NCBI GenBank assembly: GCA_945900775.1 | Contig: CAMDJP010000028.1 | Span: 1 to 38,950 of the forward strand | Length of the DNA stretch: 38,950 bases | Reading direction: 5' to 3' | From: Akkermansia muciniphila | GTDB lineage: Bacteria; Verrucomicrobiota; Verrucomicrobiia; Limisphaerales; SIAT01 | Shown: positions 1 through 8,428 of the stretch, in pieces | Position numbering within the stretch: the first letter of the stretch is position 1 | Layout of the letters: each line of letters opens with the position of its first letter | Position numbers and translations under genes: made by a program | Notes under the pieces: model-generated | Told to the model about the DNA's origin: nothing | Databases searched by the model: none | The model's input: only the letters and a program-made list of their open reading frames with translations

Positions 1-250
1 TGAGGTTGCTGAGGCACTTCATGCGCTTGGCGCTTTCCTTGGACTTGGCCAACGCTGGCAACAGCATCGAGGCCAGAATACCGATGATGGCGATGACGAC
101 GAGAAGCTCGATAAGTGTGAAGGCCACACGTGAACTGCGTGAAGGCCACACGTGAACTGCGTGAAGGCCACGCACGAACTGCGTGAAGGCCACGCACGAA
201 CTACGTGAAAAAGCTGGAAAACTGGAGAATCGACACACAGTTAAATTCAT
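1..250 (-). CDS. Prepilin-type N-terminal cleavage/methylation protein (5' part)
   Basis: The gene runs off the left edge of the window, so only about 83 residues are seen. From the ATG at 250-248 one frame stays open to base 1. Its last third contains the type IV/type II pseudopilin signature [19 protein letters not shown] followed by [11 protein letters not shown] and KRMKCLSNL, which is the usual start of the abundant prepilin-like proteins of Verrucomicrobia and Planctomycetes. Prepilin peptidase would cut before the Phe of FTLIE, leaving a hydrophobic N-terminal helix. AGGA lies 9 bases before the ATG and supports this start. The leader is unusually long (about 44 residues before the cleavage site) because it contains four tandem copies of a 22-bp unit. 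The protein is probably an exported pseudopilin of unknown cargo; the C-terminal domain is outside the window. Confidence 0.8.
   Translation of the reverse strand, partial: MNLTVCRFSSFPAFSRSSCVAFTQFVRGLHAVHVWPSRSSRVAFTLIELLVVIAIIGILASMLLPALAKSKESAKRMKCLSNL
117..204. repeat. Tandem repeat, four copies of a 22-bp unit
   Basis: Four head-to-tail 22-bp units occupy 117-138, 139-160, 161-182 and 183-204. All begin GTGAAGGCCAC. Units 1 and 2 are identical (continuing ACGTGAACTGC); units 3 and 4 continue GCACGAACT and differ from each other by one base near the end. The array lies wholly inside the prepilin leader. Because 22 is not a multiple of three, each unit is read in a different frame; the three extra copies add 66 bp, which restores the frame before the FTLIELL helix. 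Confidence 0.95.
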
Positions 251-379
251 CACAAATATCCTGTCAATTCTCAGGCCATCCAGCAAGCAGGAAGGCCCAT
301 GATTTTATTTTACAGGAGACAGCCCTGGTCCTGGACCTCTCGCGGCCCGCAAGTGCTTCGTCTGGCAGAATGGCCACCG
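251..379. other. Intergenic stretch upstream of the prepilin gene
   Basis: No convincing gene is seen here. On the minus strand it would hold the prepilin promoter. A TTGACA hexamer at 267-262 is present, but its matching -10 would fall inside the coding region, so I do not call it. Confidence 0.4.
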
Positions 380-577
380 TCAGCGTGGGCTCGCCTTCCC
401 ATGGGGCTGGTCGAACCGGATCAATTCCGAGTAGTTCGTCGGCAGGCGACCGAAGCGGGCCTTTAACTGGAACATCTTGTTCTGAATCGCCTGCGGCAGC
501 CGTTGACCCGGTACCACCAACGTCGCCGAGTTAGTGACAATCGCAGGGGCAACCCCCTGAAATGTCGGCGCAGGCAC
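380..577 (-). CDS. Small hypothetical protein or gene remnant
   Basis: A 65-codon frame starts at a GTG (577) and stops at 380, lying between the pseudouridine synthase gene and the prepilin gene on the same strand. The product ends with FGRLPTNYSELIRFDQPHGK, which is hydrophilic and reads like real protein rather than an antisense shadow, but I do not recognise a family. The frame continues open upstream into the 3' end of the 621-1337 gene without an obvious ATG or a Shine-Dalgarno, so it may be the surviving C-terminus of a decayed gene. Otherwise this 370-bp gap (251-620) would be empty. Confidence 0.3.
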   Translation of the reverse strand: MPAPTFQGVAPAIVTNSATLVVPGQRLPQAIQNKMFQLKARFGRLPTNYSELIRFDQPHGKASPR

Positions 578-620
578 GGTGGCGGGTAACTCGACGCTGG
601 CCGAATGCCGATGGGTTCGT

Positions 621-1337
621 TCAGCGCCCGAAACCGTGGGTGTGGAGGAAGTCCGTAGCGGGCGCGGTGATGTGAACGCGGCGTCGGGTGAAAGGGTCGG
701 TGTAGTTCAGTGCGACGGCGCGCAGCGCGAACGGCATGTCGTCAGATTTCCCCAGTGGACGATAAAGGGAATCGCCGAGCACGGCATGGCCGGCGTGGGC
801 GAGGTGGACGCGAATCTGGTGTGTGCGTCCCGTGAGTGGATGGGCTTCAATCAGCGCACGGCCACCTTTCGTCTCCAGCACATGGAAATGGGTCTCGGCG
901 GGCTTGCCGGAGAGCGAATCGACTTTCATTCGGCCGGCCTTGCCTAGCGCGGGGCCGAGTGGTTCGCGGCAGGTCCACTCCCGTTGGCGCGGTTCGCCGT
1001 GGACGACAGCGAGGTAAACCTTCTCCATCTGGCGCGACTCGAAGAGGCGGCTGAACTCAGGCACGGCTGCGGTGCTTTTCACGCAGAGCAGCACACCGGT
1101 GGTCTCGGCATCGAGACGGTGGATGCAGCGGAGGAAACGGAGGTTTCGACTGTGCGCCCAGAAGTCGCACGCGGCAATCGAGTCGTTGATTGCTGCCTGC
1201 AGGTTGCGTGAGGTCTGCTGCCAGTCATCGGGCACGAGCAGCCAGCCGGCGGGTTTGTCGAGGGCAATCACAGATCGATCCTCGTACAGAATCGGTATCT
1301 GCAGTTCGCCCAACTCCATGAATTTGGGTTTAGCCAT
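621..1337 (-). CDS. RluA/RsuA-superfamily pseudouridine synthase
   Basis: A 238-residue protein of the RluA family, which converts uridine to pseudouridine in rRNA or tRNA. The catalytic motif HRLDAETTG is at residues 73-81, with Asp76 as the catalytic aspartate, and the typical LYEDRSVIALDKPAG strand lies at 18-31. The later motifs HPLTGRTHQIRVHLAH and GDSLY are also present. There is no N-terminal S4 domain, so it resembles the short RluA/RluC-like or TruC forms, and the exact target uridine cannot be read from the sequence. Start ATG at 1337 gives MAKPKF. The alkaline phosphatase gene lies 27 bp upstream on the same strand, so the two could be cotranscribed. Confidence 0.9.
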   Translation of the reverse strand: MAKPKFMELGELQIPILYEDRSVIALDKPAGWLLVPDDWQQTSRNLQAAINDSIAACDFWAHSRNLRFLRCIHRLDAETTGVLLCVKSTAAVPEFSRLFESRQMEKVYLAVVHGEPRQREWTCREPLGPALGKAGRMKVDSLSGKPAETHFHVLETKGGRALIEAHPLTGRTHQIRVHLAHAGHAVLGDSLYRPLGKSDDMPFALRAVALNYTDPFTRRRVHITAPATDFLHTHGFGR

Positions 1338-1364
1338 TCAAAAAAGGCTCCTTAGAATTCCGCG

Positions 1365-2903
1365 TCAGGCCATCCAGTGAGACGAAAGGCCTCGATTCTC
1401 AGGCACGCTGGCGCCGATAAGCGGCGACTCAGGGTTGCGGAAATCAATCCCCGCCAAATCGGTGTAATGTCGGAAGACGTCGGTGTTCTGAATGAACCCG
1501 ACGAAACGCTCCGCGCCCGGTCCAATCGACGAAATCGGTACGTAATCGGACGTGTGGGCATTACCCGTCCAGCCCACGGCGGTGTAGTTCGCTAGCAACT
1601 GCCCGAGTTGGCAGGTGAGTGAGTTCATCATCGTGTAGAGAGGCGCCCCTTCTTTTTTCAGGAAGGGGACAAGCAGTTTCGCCCGCGAAGTCGAGATATC
1701 GTAGCCGGTCCCTTCCTTGATGACTGCCGCGATCTTGTCCGGTTCGATGACGGGTGTGAGCTTCTTCTCCGCCTCGCCGGGCACGACAGGTTTTTTTGGG
1801 TCCGGAGCTGCGCCCAGCTTGATTAGGATTTCGGAGAAGGACGCTTTCACTTCGAGCAAGTTCGAGAAAAGCAGTGGGCTGATGCTGTAATTCTTGCCCG
1901 TGCCATTCAAGCCGGGGTTGCCTGTGCTATGGTCAGTGGTGATGACGAGGAGGGCGTCGGCGTGCTGTCGCTGGAACTCGAGACAGACCTCGAGCGCCTC
2001 GTCGAATGCAATCTGGTCGAAGAACGCTGCGGCTGCGTCGTTCATGTGGCAGCCGTGATCCACTCGGCCGCCTTCGACCTGCAGGATGAACCGCTCGTGG
2101 CGCGCCAGCTTTTCCAACGCGCGCTTGGTCATCGCGGCGAGCGTCGGGACAGATTTGGTCAGCGTCACGTCGTGCGTGTGATCCACGGTGAAGGGGAGGT
2201 GGCTGGCGGCGAAGGTGCCGAGCCACGGCTTATCGAGTGGCGCGGCCGCCAGCGTGGCCGTGTCATCCAGCAGCGCGTAGCCCTTGGCCCGATAGTCAGC
2301 GTAGACATCACGCTTGTCCTTGCGCTTGGTTTTATCGAAGAACTTCCGTCCACCACCCAGCAGCACCTCGACGCCGCGCTCGAGATATTGCGTGGCGATG
2401 GCCTCGGCGGCCTCGCGCTTGAGCCCCTTCGCAGCGAAGCCAGCCGGCGTGGCGTGTGTAATTTCGGTAGTCGTGACGAGGCCGCGTTTCCAGCCGGCCT
2501 GCCCGAACAGTTCGTAGAGCGTCGTCAGTTCCTGGCCGTCAGGCAGGATGTTCACGGTGCCGTTAACGATGCGCGATCCCGAGGCCCAACTCGACGATGC
2601 GGCTGATGAATCCGTCACCAGCGAATTGAGCGAGCGCATGTCCATCAGACCCTGCTGGGCCGCGCGGCGCTTGTGCAGGTCGAGCCACGCCAGCCCGCGC
2701 TTGCGGCTGAGATGCGCGAGCTGATCGGCCATCGAGAGCGTGGCTAGGCTCATCCCGTCGGCGACGAGATGGATAATTTTTGAAGGTTTCTGGCCCGGCC
2801 GCACAGCCGTGGCATCCACAGGGCGCGCGATGTGTGGAAAGGCCCCGATGCTCGCGGCCGCGAGGCCTGAGCCGGAGAGGAACTTGCGGCGTGAGACAGC
2901 CAT
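1365..2903 (-). CDS. Tat-exported alkaline phosphatase (PhoA family)
   Basis: A 512-residue periplasmic phosphomonoesterase. The chosen start (ATG 2903) gives MAVSRRKFLSGSGLAAASIG, a twin-arginine signal; the frame is open further upstream to a GTG at 2945, but no ribosome site supports it. Family motifs in order: HLVADGMS (first metal-binding Asp), VTDSSAASSSWASG (nucleophile Ser after Asp, aligning with Asp101-Ser102 of E. coli PhoA), TTTEITHATPAGF, LLGGGRKFF, VEGGRVDHGCHMND, ITTDHSTGN (metal-binding Asp-His) and GNAHTSDYVP (metal-binding His). All metal ligands I can place are retained. It supplies phosphate from organic esters; it is transcribed divergently from the glycosyltransferase at 3062. 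No clear Pho box was found in the 158 bp between them. Confidence 0.92.
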   Translation of the reverse strand: MAVSRRKFLSGSGLAAASIGAFPHIARPVDATAVRPGQKPSKIIHLVADGMSLATLSMADQLAHLSRKRGLAWLDLHKRRAAQQGLMDMRSLNSLVTDSSAASSSWASGSRIVNGTVNILPDGQELTTLYELFGQAGWKRGLVTTTEITHATPAGFAAKGLKREAAEAIATQYLERGVEVLLGGGRKFFDKTKRKDKRDVYADYRAKGYALLDDTATLAAAPLDKPWLGTFAASHLPFTVDHTHDVTLTKSVPTLAAMTKRALEKLARHERFILQVEGGRVDHGCHMNDAAAAFFDQIAFDEALEVCLEFQRQHADALLVITTDHSTGNPGLNGTGKNYSISPLLFSNLLEVKASFSEILIKLGAAPDPKKPVVPGEAEKKLTPVIEPDKIAAVIKEGTGYDISTSRAKLLVPFLKKEGAPLYTMMNSLTCQLGQLLANYTAVGWTGNAHTSDYVPISSIGPGAERFVGFIQNTDVFRHYTDLAGIDFRNPESPLIGASVPENRGLSSHWMA

Positions 2904-3061
2904 GCGGAAGAGCATAGCAAATTGCAGGAATGGTTTCAAAACCACTTTTTCGTTACGATGTGGGGCGATTCGCGCCGATAAACTGGCTAGAATTCAGTGA
3001 ACGCACCGGACGTTTTGCGACTTGCGCTCCGTTGCACGACTCGCTTTGCTTCCTGCACGAG

Positions 3062-3808
3062 ATGGCCGACGCAACCAAAAAAACGCTGGTCATCGTGCCG
3101 ACCTACAACGAGCGGGAGAACCTGCCCGCCCTGGTGGCGCGCTTGCTCATGCTCTCTCCGCAAGTGGAGTTGCTGGTTGTGGACGACAATTCGCCCGACG
3201 GCACGGGGCTCCTCGCAGACGAACTAGCCTCGAAGCATCCACAAATCCACGTGCTACACCGTCCCGGAAAGGCTGGGCTCGGCCGGGCGTACATCGCCGG
3301 CTTCAAATGGGCGCTTGAGCGGGGCTACGAGTTCATCCTCGAGATGGATGGCGACTTCTCGCACGACCCAGATGACATCCCGCGTTTCCTTGCGGCGGCT
3401 GCGGACAGCGACCTCGTCATCGGCTCGCGTTATTCGAATGGTATACGCGTCATTAACTGGCCGCTGCGCCGATTGATACTGAGCCTTGCGGCGGCCGAAT
3501 ATGTCCGCGTCATCACCGGGATGCCATTCACCGACCCGACTGGCGGCTTCAAATGCTTCCGCCGCCGCGCGCTGGCGAGCATCGACCTCGATGCGGTGAA
3601 GTCGAACGGGTACAGCTTCCAGATCGAGCTGACGCACAAAATTTGGCGGCAGGGAATGAAGGTCGTGGAGGTGCCGATTATTTTCACCGACCGATTTCAA
3701 GGAGTGTCGAAGATGTCCGGCGCGATTGTTCGCGAGGCGGTCTGGATGGTTTGGAGTCTGCTAATTCAGAATGGACTGCGGCGCTGGCCGAGGTCGCGCG
3801 CGAGGTGA
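3062..3808 (+). CDS. Polyprenol-phosphate mannosyltransferase-like GT2 (Dpm1 type)
   Basis: A 248-residue family-2 glycosyltransferase resembling dolichol/polyprenol-monophosphate mannose synthase. It should transfer a sugar from a nucleotide sugar to a lipid phosphate on the inner membrane face. Motifs: VIVPTYNERENLP near the start, VVDDNSPDGTG (nucleotide binding), EMDGDFSHDPDDIP (the catalytic DxD equivalent), GSRYSNG and DPTGGFKCFRR. There is no C-terminal GtrA-type membrane domain, so it is the short soluble or peripheral form. The start at ATG 3062 (MADATKK) is chosen because the preceding 44 codons lack family similarity. The stop is followed after 5 bp by the oxidoreductase start, suggesting a two-gene operon. 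Confidence 0.9.
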   Translation: MADATKKTLVIVPTYNERENLPALVARLLMLSPQVELLVVDDNSPDGTGLLADELASKHPQIHVLHRPGKAGLGRAYIAGFKWALERGYEFILEMDGDFSHDPDDIPRFLAAAADSDLVIGSRYSNGIRVINWPLRRLILSLAAAEYVRVITGMPFTDPTGGFKCFRRRALASIDLDAVKSNGYSFQIELTHKIWRQGMKVVEVPIIFTDRFQGVSKMSGAIVREAVWMVWSLLIQNGLRRWPRSRAR

Positions 3809-3813
3809 TTCGA

Positions 3814-4839
3814 ATGAGCCCAGTCAACGTCGCTATCGTCGGCACCGGTTTCATGGCGGTGGCGCACATCAAAGCACTGCGCCAGATTCCCGCCGCGCGA
3901 ATCGCCGCACTTTGCAACCCGAGCGGTCGCAATCTTGACGGCGATTTCAGCAATGTCTTCGGCAATGTTGGGACGCATGAGCCGGTACGGTTGGATATGC
4001 GGGAGGTGAAGGTCTATCGTGATTTTGCTTCTTTGCTGGCGGACCCTGATATCCACGTGGTGGACATCACCACGCCGACACATCTCCACGCGGAACAAGC
4101 GATTGCTGCGCTGCGGGCCGGAAAACATGTGATGTGCGAAAAGCCGCTTGCGCGAAGTGCGGCCGATGCACGTGCGATCGTTGCTGAAGCCTTACAGTCA
4201 AAGGGTTTTCTGATGCCTGCCATGTGCCTGCGTTTCTGGCCGGAATGGGCGTGGCTGAAGCAGACAATCGCTGAAGGGGGCTATGGGCGCGTATTGAGCG
4301 CGCGTTTCCGTCGTGTGGCTGAACCGCCGGTGTGGGGAGGATTTCTTGACGGTAAAAAATCCGGCGGCGCACTGCTCGATTTGCACATTCACGACGCGGA
4401 TTTTATACAGTTCTGTTTTGGTCGGCCGCGGCGCGTCTTCGCCAGCGGACACAGTTCTGTGAGCGGTGCGATTGATCATGTGGTTTCACAGTATGATGTG
4501 GCGAGCGGTGTGGTGGTCCATGCAGAGGGAAGCTGGGCGATGGCGCGCGGCTTCGGATTCAACATGGCCTATACAGTGAATTTCGAGCGCGCAACAGCCG
4601 ACTACGACATCGCGCGCGGGAAGGAAGCGCTGAAGCTTTTTGAGCCGAATCAACCGGCGCGCGTGGTCACTTGCGAAGGAGGCGATGGCTATGTTGGTGA
4701 ATGGCGACACTTCCTCGAAGCCATTCAGACGGGTAAACCGCCGAGTATTGTCACCCCGGCTGATGGGGCCGCTGCCGTCGAGCTTTGCGAGGCGGAAGAA
4801 CAATCCATCGCCACCGGTCAACCGGTGGAGTTGCGCTAG
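3814..4839 (+). CDS. Gfo/Idh/MocA-family NAD(P)-dependent oxidoreductase
   Basis: A 341-residue sugar or inositol dehydrogenase-like protein. The N-terminal Rossmann fold shows VAIVGTGFMAVAHI (dinucleotide binding) and the family motif CEKPLARS with its conserved Glu-Lys-Pro; the C-terminal half has GGALLDLHIHDADF, whose Asp and His are the usual catalytic residues. The substrate cannot be read from the sequence. The ATG at 3814 has GAGGTG 7 bases upstream and lies 5 bp after the glycosyltransferase stop, so both are probably cotranscribed and may work on the same sugar. Its TAG stop overlaps the TAG stop of the opposing rmuC in the palindrome CTAG at 4836-4839. Confidence 0.92.
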   Translation: MSPVNVAIVGTGFMAVAHIKALRQIPAARIAALCNPSGRNLDGDFSNVFGNVGTHEPVRLDMREVKVYRDFASLLADPDIHVVDITTPTHLHAEQAIAALRAGKHVMCEKPLARSAADARAIVAEALQSKGFLMPAMCLRFWPEWAWLKQTIAEGGYGRVLSARFRRVAEPPVWGGFLDGKKSGGALLDLHIHDADFIQFCFGRPRRVFASGHSSVSGAIDHVVSQYDVASGVVVHAEGSWAMARGFGFNMAYTVNFERATADYDIARGKEALKLFEPNQPARVVTCEGGDGYVGEWRHFLEAIQTGKPPSIVTPADGAAAVELCEAEEQSIATGQPVELR

Positions 4840-6188
4840 GCGCTTGGCGGCGGACGCAGGGGAACGGTCAGATCTGCCATCTCTGGAATATCTTTTCCGG
4901 GGGCGCCGGCACCAAGTTGCTTGATGCGTTCACCCTGCGGACGGACGGATCGCTCATAGCTGCCCGCGGCTAAGTTGTAGGCCTCGTTCGCCTTTTCTAA
5001 ACCGGAGCGAATCTTCTCGAAGTGCTCGATGAACTTCGCCACACGCGCGTAGAGTTCCTGCGCAGCCTCGGCGATGGAGCGTGCGTTTTCAGCCTGCGAG
5101 TGCTGCTGCCAAGTGAGCCTCACAGAGTTCAGCAGGGCGATCAGCGTCGCCGGCGTGGCGAGTACAATGTGCTGTCGGCTGGCTTCAATGTGCAGATTGC
5201 GGTCGCCCTCCAATGCGGTGCTGTAGAGCGATTCGGCAGGCAGGAACAACACTACATGGTCGAAGGCATTCGGAAATTGTTTCGGATAATCCCGCTTGGC
5301 TAGGTCACGCATCGTGGTCTTGAGGCGAGCAGCGTGGGCGGCGCAGGCTTCGGTGTGAGCTCCGGGATCGGCTGCGTCGAGGATGCCGAGTGAATCGAGG
5401 TCGGGCACTTTCGAGTCCACGATGATCACCCGCTCGCCAGGCAGCTTGATAAGTAGGTCGGGGCGACCGTCATCGCCCGATGTTTGCTCGGTGAAATCGC
5501 AGTGCGCGCTCAGGCCAGCGCTTTCAATAACGTTGCGCAATGTGGCTTCACCCCATCGACCACGGGCTTGGTTTGACTTGAGCACAGATCGGAATTGCTG
5601 GGTCTCGTTGGCAAGCGTGTTGCTTTGCAGGGAAAGATGCTCGAGTTGGTTGCGCACTTGCGCAAGCGCTGAGGTCTGGCTCGTCTCGTTCTGAGCAAGG
5701 CGGTCTTGATATGACTTGAGATGAGTTTCCAGAGGGCCAATCAGCTTGGCGATGGATTCATGGCGCGTCGCAAGGTCGCCTTTGGCTTCGGCGTTGAAAC
5801 GCCCCAAGGTTTCAGTAGCGAGCCTGAGAAACTCCGGTTGCGTCTCTCGCAGCGCATCGGCGCTCAGCGCCTTGAACGTGTTACGCAGCTCCACTAACGC
5901 TTTTTCCTGCGTGACCTTGGCTTCCGCAAGCAGACGCTCGTGCTGCTCACGCTGGCTGGCGAGTAGGCGCTCGGCTGCGGCGTGGTTGGCTTTAGCAGAC
6001 GCAGTTTCGGCAGCGGACTCGGTCTGTTTCGTCTGGGCCACGCCCAGCGCTGCTTCACGCTGAGCAATTTGCTGGCGCAATTCCTCTTCTATCCGGGTGT
6101 CTTGCGGCTTGGCGCGAAGACTGTTCAGCAGCCAGCCGATCACGCCGCCGATGGCAATCCCGATGAGGAGAGATATGTAAGGGTTCAT
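4836..6188 (-). CDS. rmuC: DNA recombination protein RmuC
   Basis: A 450-residue protein with the RmuC layout: an N-terminal membrane segment (residues 3-23, YISLLIGIAIGGVIGWLL), a long Ala/Glu/Gln-rich coiled coil to about residue 170, then the nuclease-like RmuC domain with RGRWGEATLRNVIESAGL, GRPDLLIKLPGE, IIVDSKVP and VVLFLPAESLY. RmuC limits inversion or rearrangement at repeats in E. coli, and its C-terminal domain is PD-(D/E)XK-like. The start is ATG 6188, one base after the ridA stop (TGA A ATG), so translation is probably coupled. It is the last gene of the mtnP-ridA-rmuC run. Confidence 0.93.
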   Translation of the reverse strand: MNPYISLLIGIAIGGVIGWLLNSLRAKPQDTRIEEELRQQIAQREAALGVAQTKQTESAAETASAKANHAAAERLLASQREQHERLLAEAKVTQEKALVELRNTFKALSADALRETQPEFLRLATETLGRFNAEAKGDLATRHESIAKLIGPLETHLKSYQDRLAQNETSQTSALAQVRNQLEHLSLQSNTLANETQQFRSVLKSNQARGRWGEATLRNVIESAGLSAHCDFTEQTSGDDGRPDLLIKLPGERVIIVDSKVPDLDSLGILDAADPGAHTEACAAHAARLKTTMRDLAKRDYPKQFPNAFDHVVLFLPAESLYSTALEGDRNLHIEASRQHIVLATPATLIALLNSVRLTWQQHSQAENARSIAEAAQELYARVAKFIEHFEKIRSGLEKANEAYNLAAGSYERSVRPQGERIKQLGAGAPGKDIPEMADLTVPLRPPPSA

Positions 6189-6189
6189 T

Positions 6190-6570
6190 TCAGTAGTGGG
6201 CGACGACCTCAATCTCGACACTTACGCCGCGAGGCAGGGCAGAGACTTGAACCGTGGAGCGAGCGGGGAAATCGCCCGTGAAACACTTCGCGTACACTTC
6301 GTTCATCTGGGCGAAGTCGGCGAGGTTGGTGAGGAAGACGGTGCTCTTCACCACGTTCGCAAAGCCGAGTCGCTGGTCCTCGAGGATGATCTGGATGTTC
6401 GAGAGCACCTGCTCGGTCTGCGCTTTTATGTCGCCGCTGACGATTTGGCCGGTGGCCGGATCGAGGGGAATCTGCCCGGAGCAGAAGAGCAGATCGCCGA
6501 GGCGCACGGCGTGGTTGTAGGGGCCGACGGCAGGAGCGGCCTTGGCGGGTTTGATGATGATCTTGCTCAT
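6190..6570 (-). CDS. ridA: RidA family reactive enamine/imine deaminase
   Basis: A 126-residue YjgF/YER057c/UK114-family protein, the normal length. RidA hydrolyses 2-aminoacrylate and related enamines released by PLP enzymes. The sequence shows AVGPYNHAVRLGDLLFCSGQ near the start, VVKSTVFLTNLADF in the middle, and FPARSTVQVSALPRGVSVEIEV at the end; the Arg of ARSTV binds the carboxylate in characterised members and is present. It lies 2 bp downstream of mtnP and 1 bp upstream of rmuC, so the three genes look like one transcriptional unit. Confidence 0.95.
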   Translation of the reverse strand: MSKIIIKPAKAAPAVGPYNHAVRLGDLLFCSGQIPLDPATGQIVSGDIKAQTEQVLSNIQIILEDQRLGFANVVKSTVFLTNLADFAQMNEVYAKCFTGDFPARSTVQVSALPRGVSVEIEVVAHY

Positions 6571-6572
6571 GG

Positions 6573-7430
6573 TCAGAGATATTTCTTCAGCAACGGCGCG
6601 AGTTCTTTCCGCGTCTTGGCGGGCCAGAGCTTTCGGTCGGTCATGATGGCGTTCTTCAATGCGTCGTGACATGACCAGTCCGGTGCGGTCGGGATTTGAG
6701 GGATGGCGCGACTGATGATGCGCTTGGCCATCGCGGCGTTGCGATGGAGACATTCGATGACCATCTCGACGGTTACATGGTCGTGCTCCTCGTTCCAGCA
6801 GTCGTAGTCGGTCACCATCGCCAGTGTTGCGTAGGCAATCTCCGCTTCGCGTGCGCACTTGGCCTCGCCAAGATTAGTCATGCCAATCACATCAAAAGCC
6901 GCGCGGTGATTGGCCTGCGATTCGGCGCGCGTGCTGAAGGCTGGCCCCTCCATGTTTACGTACGTGCCGCCGTCGTGTGCCCGCGTGCGTGTCCAGCGAG
7001 CCGCGGCAAGCAGGAGTACACGCAATTCCTCACAGATAGGATCGGCAAAAGCGATGTGCGCCACGATGCCGTTGCCAAAAAAGCTGTGCGCAGCGGATTG
7101 TTTGGTGCGATCCACAAACTGGTCGATCAACACCACATCGCAGGGTCGATATTTCTTTTGCAGCGATCCTACAGCGCTGACACTAATAATCCATTGAACG
7201 CCCAGCTTCTTCATCGCCCAGATGTTGGCGCGATGATTCAGCTCCGAAGGCAGGATGCGATGGCCGCGACCGTGTCGCGGAAGAAAGACGACGTCGCGTC
7301 CCGCCAGATGGCCGGTGAGCAGTTGATCGGACGGCGCACCGAAAGGCGTTTTGACTGTTAGCCATTTTTGATGAGTGAACCCTTCGATGTGGTAAAGGCC
7401 GCTGCCGCCAATGATGCCGATACGATTCAT
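6573..7430 (-). CDS. mtnP: S-methyl-5'-thioadenosine phosphorylase
   Basis: A 285-residue purine nucleoside phosphorylase-2 family protein, usual length for MTA phosphorylase. It would cleave methylthioadenosine with phosphate to adenine and methylthioribose-1-phosphate in methionine salvage. Motifs: IGIIGGSGLYHIEGF at the start, TPFGAPSD, LPRHGRGHRILPSELNHRAN (phosphate site), SAVGSLQKKYRPCDVVLIDQFVDRT and GGTYVNMEGPAFSTRAES (ribose and purine site), then NLGEAKCAREAEIAYATLAMVTDYDCW. Asp in TDYDCW fits 6-aminopurine preference. No other methionine salvage gene is in the window. A methyltransferase gene ends 45 bp upstream on the same strand. Confidence 0.94.
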   Translation of the reverse strand: MNRIGIIGGSGLYHIEGFTHQKWLTVKTPFGAPSDQLLTGHLAGRDVVFLPRHGRGHRILPSELNHRANIWAMKKLGVQWIISVSAVGSLQKKYRPCDVVLIDQFVDRTKQSAAHSFFGNGIVAHIAFADPICEELRVLLLAAARWTRTRAHDGGTYVNMEGPAFSTRAESQANHRAAFDVIGMTNLGEAKCAREAEIAYATLAMVTDYDCWNEEHDHVTVEMVIECLHRNAAMAKRIISRAIPQIPTAPDWSCHDALKNAIMTDRKLWPAKTRKELAPLLKKYL

Positions 7431-7475
7431 ATGGGCTGATTAAGCCACACGGTTCCACGCTGCCAAAGGGAAAAG

Positions 7476-8279
7476 TCAGACCAACCGGCGTGCCCAAACC
7501 TGCACGAGCGGACAGGAGGAAACAGTCTTTGCGGAGTCGCTGGCCAGCGCATGGAGATCGGCGACGAGCGCATCCACCTCGTCGGCCGTGGCGAGGCTGG
7601 CTCTGATGAGCGAAGGCTTCAGGCCGGCGAGTGTAAGAGGATAAAGGAGCTTCACTTGCGTGAATGGTTCTACGGGCGTGACGATTTCAACGTGGATTTC
7701 ATCCAAGCCTGCCTCGCGAAAAAGCCGAGGCAGCTTGCGTCCGAGTAGTGGATCGCCGCCGTGCAGGCGAACGATGGCCTGATAAAGCTCGAGGTGCCGC
7801 ATGCGCGCGGGCGATTCGGGGTGTGCAAAGCCGCCGCCGCAATCAATATCCTCCACCACCACCGCGCCCCCAGGTTTGGTAAGCGCGGCCATCCGCCGCA
7901 ACACCGCGAGTGGATCGGACAGATGCGAGAGCAGGCAGCGCGAATAAACGAGGTCGAAGGAAGCGTTTGGCAATCCTGCCGCGGTGGAGTCGTCTTTGAT
8001 GAAATGCGCGTGATCGAGATTGCGTTGGCGGGCGTTCGTGCGCGCCAAGTTCACGAAAAGTTCGGCGCAGTCCACGCCGGTGACATGGCCAGAAGGGCCG
8101 ACTTGTTCCGCGAGCCAGAGCGCACTGTGGCCTGGGCCGCAGCCGAGGTCGGCGCAGCGCCATCCTTCACGCAGACCCGCCCGTTGGAAGAGTGTGTGGC
8201 TGGTTTCGCCATAGACTGCATCGAGGATGCGCAGGCGCTCGGCTTCGGCGTTTGATTCGCCCAGCACGTAGGATGTCAT
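7476..8279 (-). CDS. Class I SAM-dependent methyltransferase
   Basis: A 267-residue methyltransferase. Motif I is ADLGCGPGHSALWLA, followed by GVDCAELFVNLAR (motif II acidic region), FDLVYSRCLLSHLSDP (motif IV) and LTKPGGAVVVEDIDCGG (post-motif). These fit the UbiE/COQ5-like Methyltransf_11/25 group, but the substrate is not predictable. The start at ATG 8279 (MTSYVLGES) is chosen; the 22 codons upstream to 8345 look non-coding. It is the first gene of the minus-strand series leading to mtnP. Confidence 0.85.
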   Translation of the reverse strand: MTSYVLGESNAEAERLRILDAVYGETSHTLFQRAGLREGWRCADLGCGPGHSALWLAEQVGPSGHVTGVDCAELFVNLARTNARQRNLDHAHFIKDDSTAAGLPNASFDLVYSRCLLSHLSDPLAVLRRMAALTKPGGAVVVEDIDCGGGFAHPESPARMRHLELYQAIVRLHGGDPLLGRKLPRLFREAGLDEIHVEIVTPVEPFTQVKLLYPLTLAGLKPSLIRASLATADEVDALVADLHALASDSAKTVSSCPLVQVWARRLV

Positions 8280-8428
8280 CGTGTGGTCAGCGTTCGCTGA
8301 TCTTGCGCGAGGCAATTCCAAAAGACTATCGGGGACCACAACCATAAAGTTGATGAATAGAAGGTTTAGGTCCGTAGCACAACGAACTTTTTCGTAAAGC
8401 GGATGGGGACGATTGTTTGCAGGTACCG

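Noticed and set aside
117-204. CRISPR array
   Set aside because: The 22-bp units are directly adjacent without spacers, lie in a coding frame, and no cas gene is present.
239-267. Promoter-like TTGACA with a TTAACT 17 bases later on the minus strand
   Set aside because: The predicted transcript start would fall inside the prepilin coding region after its best start codon, and the -10 match is poor.
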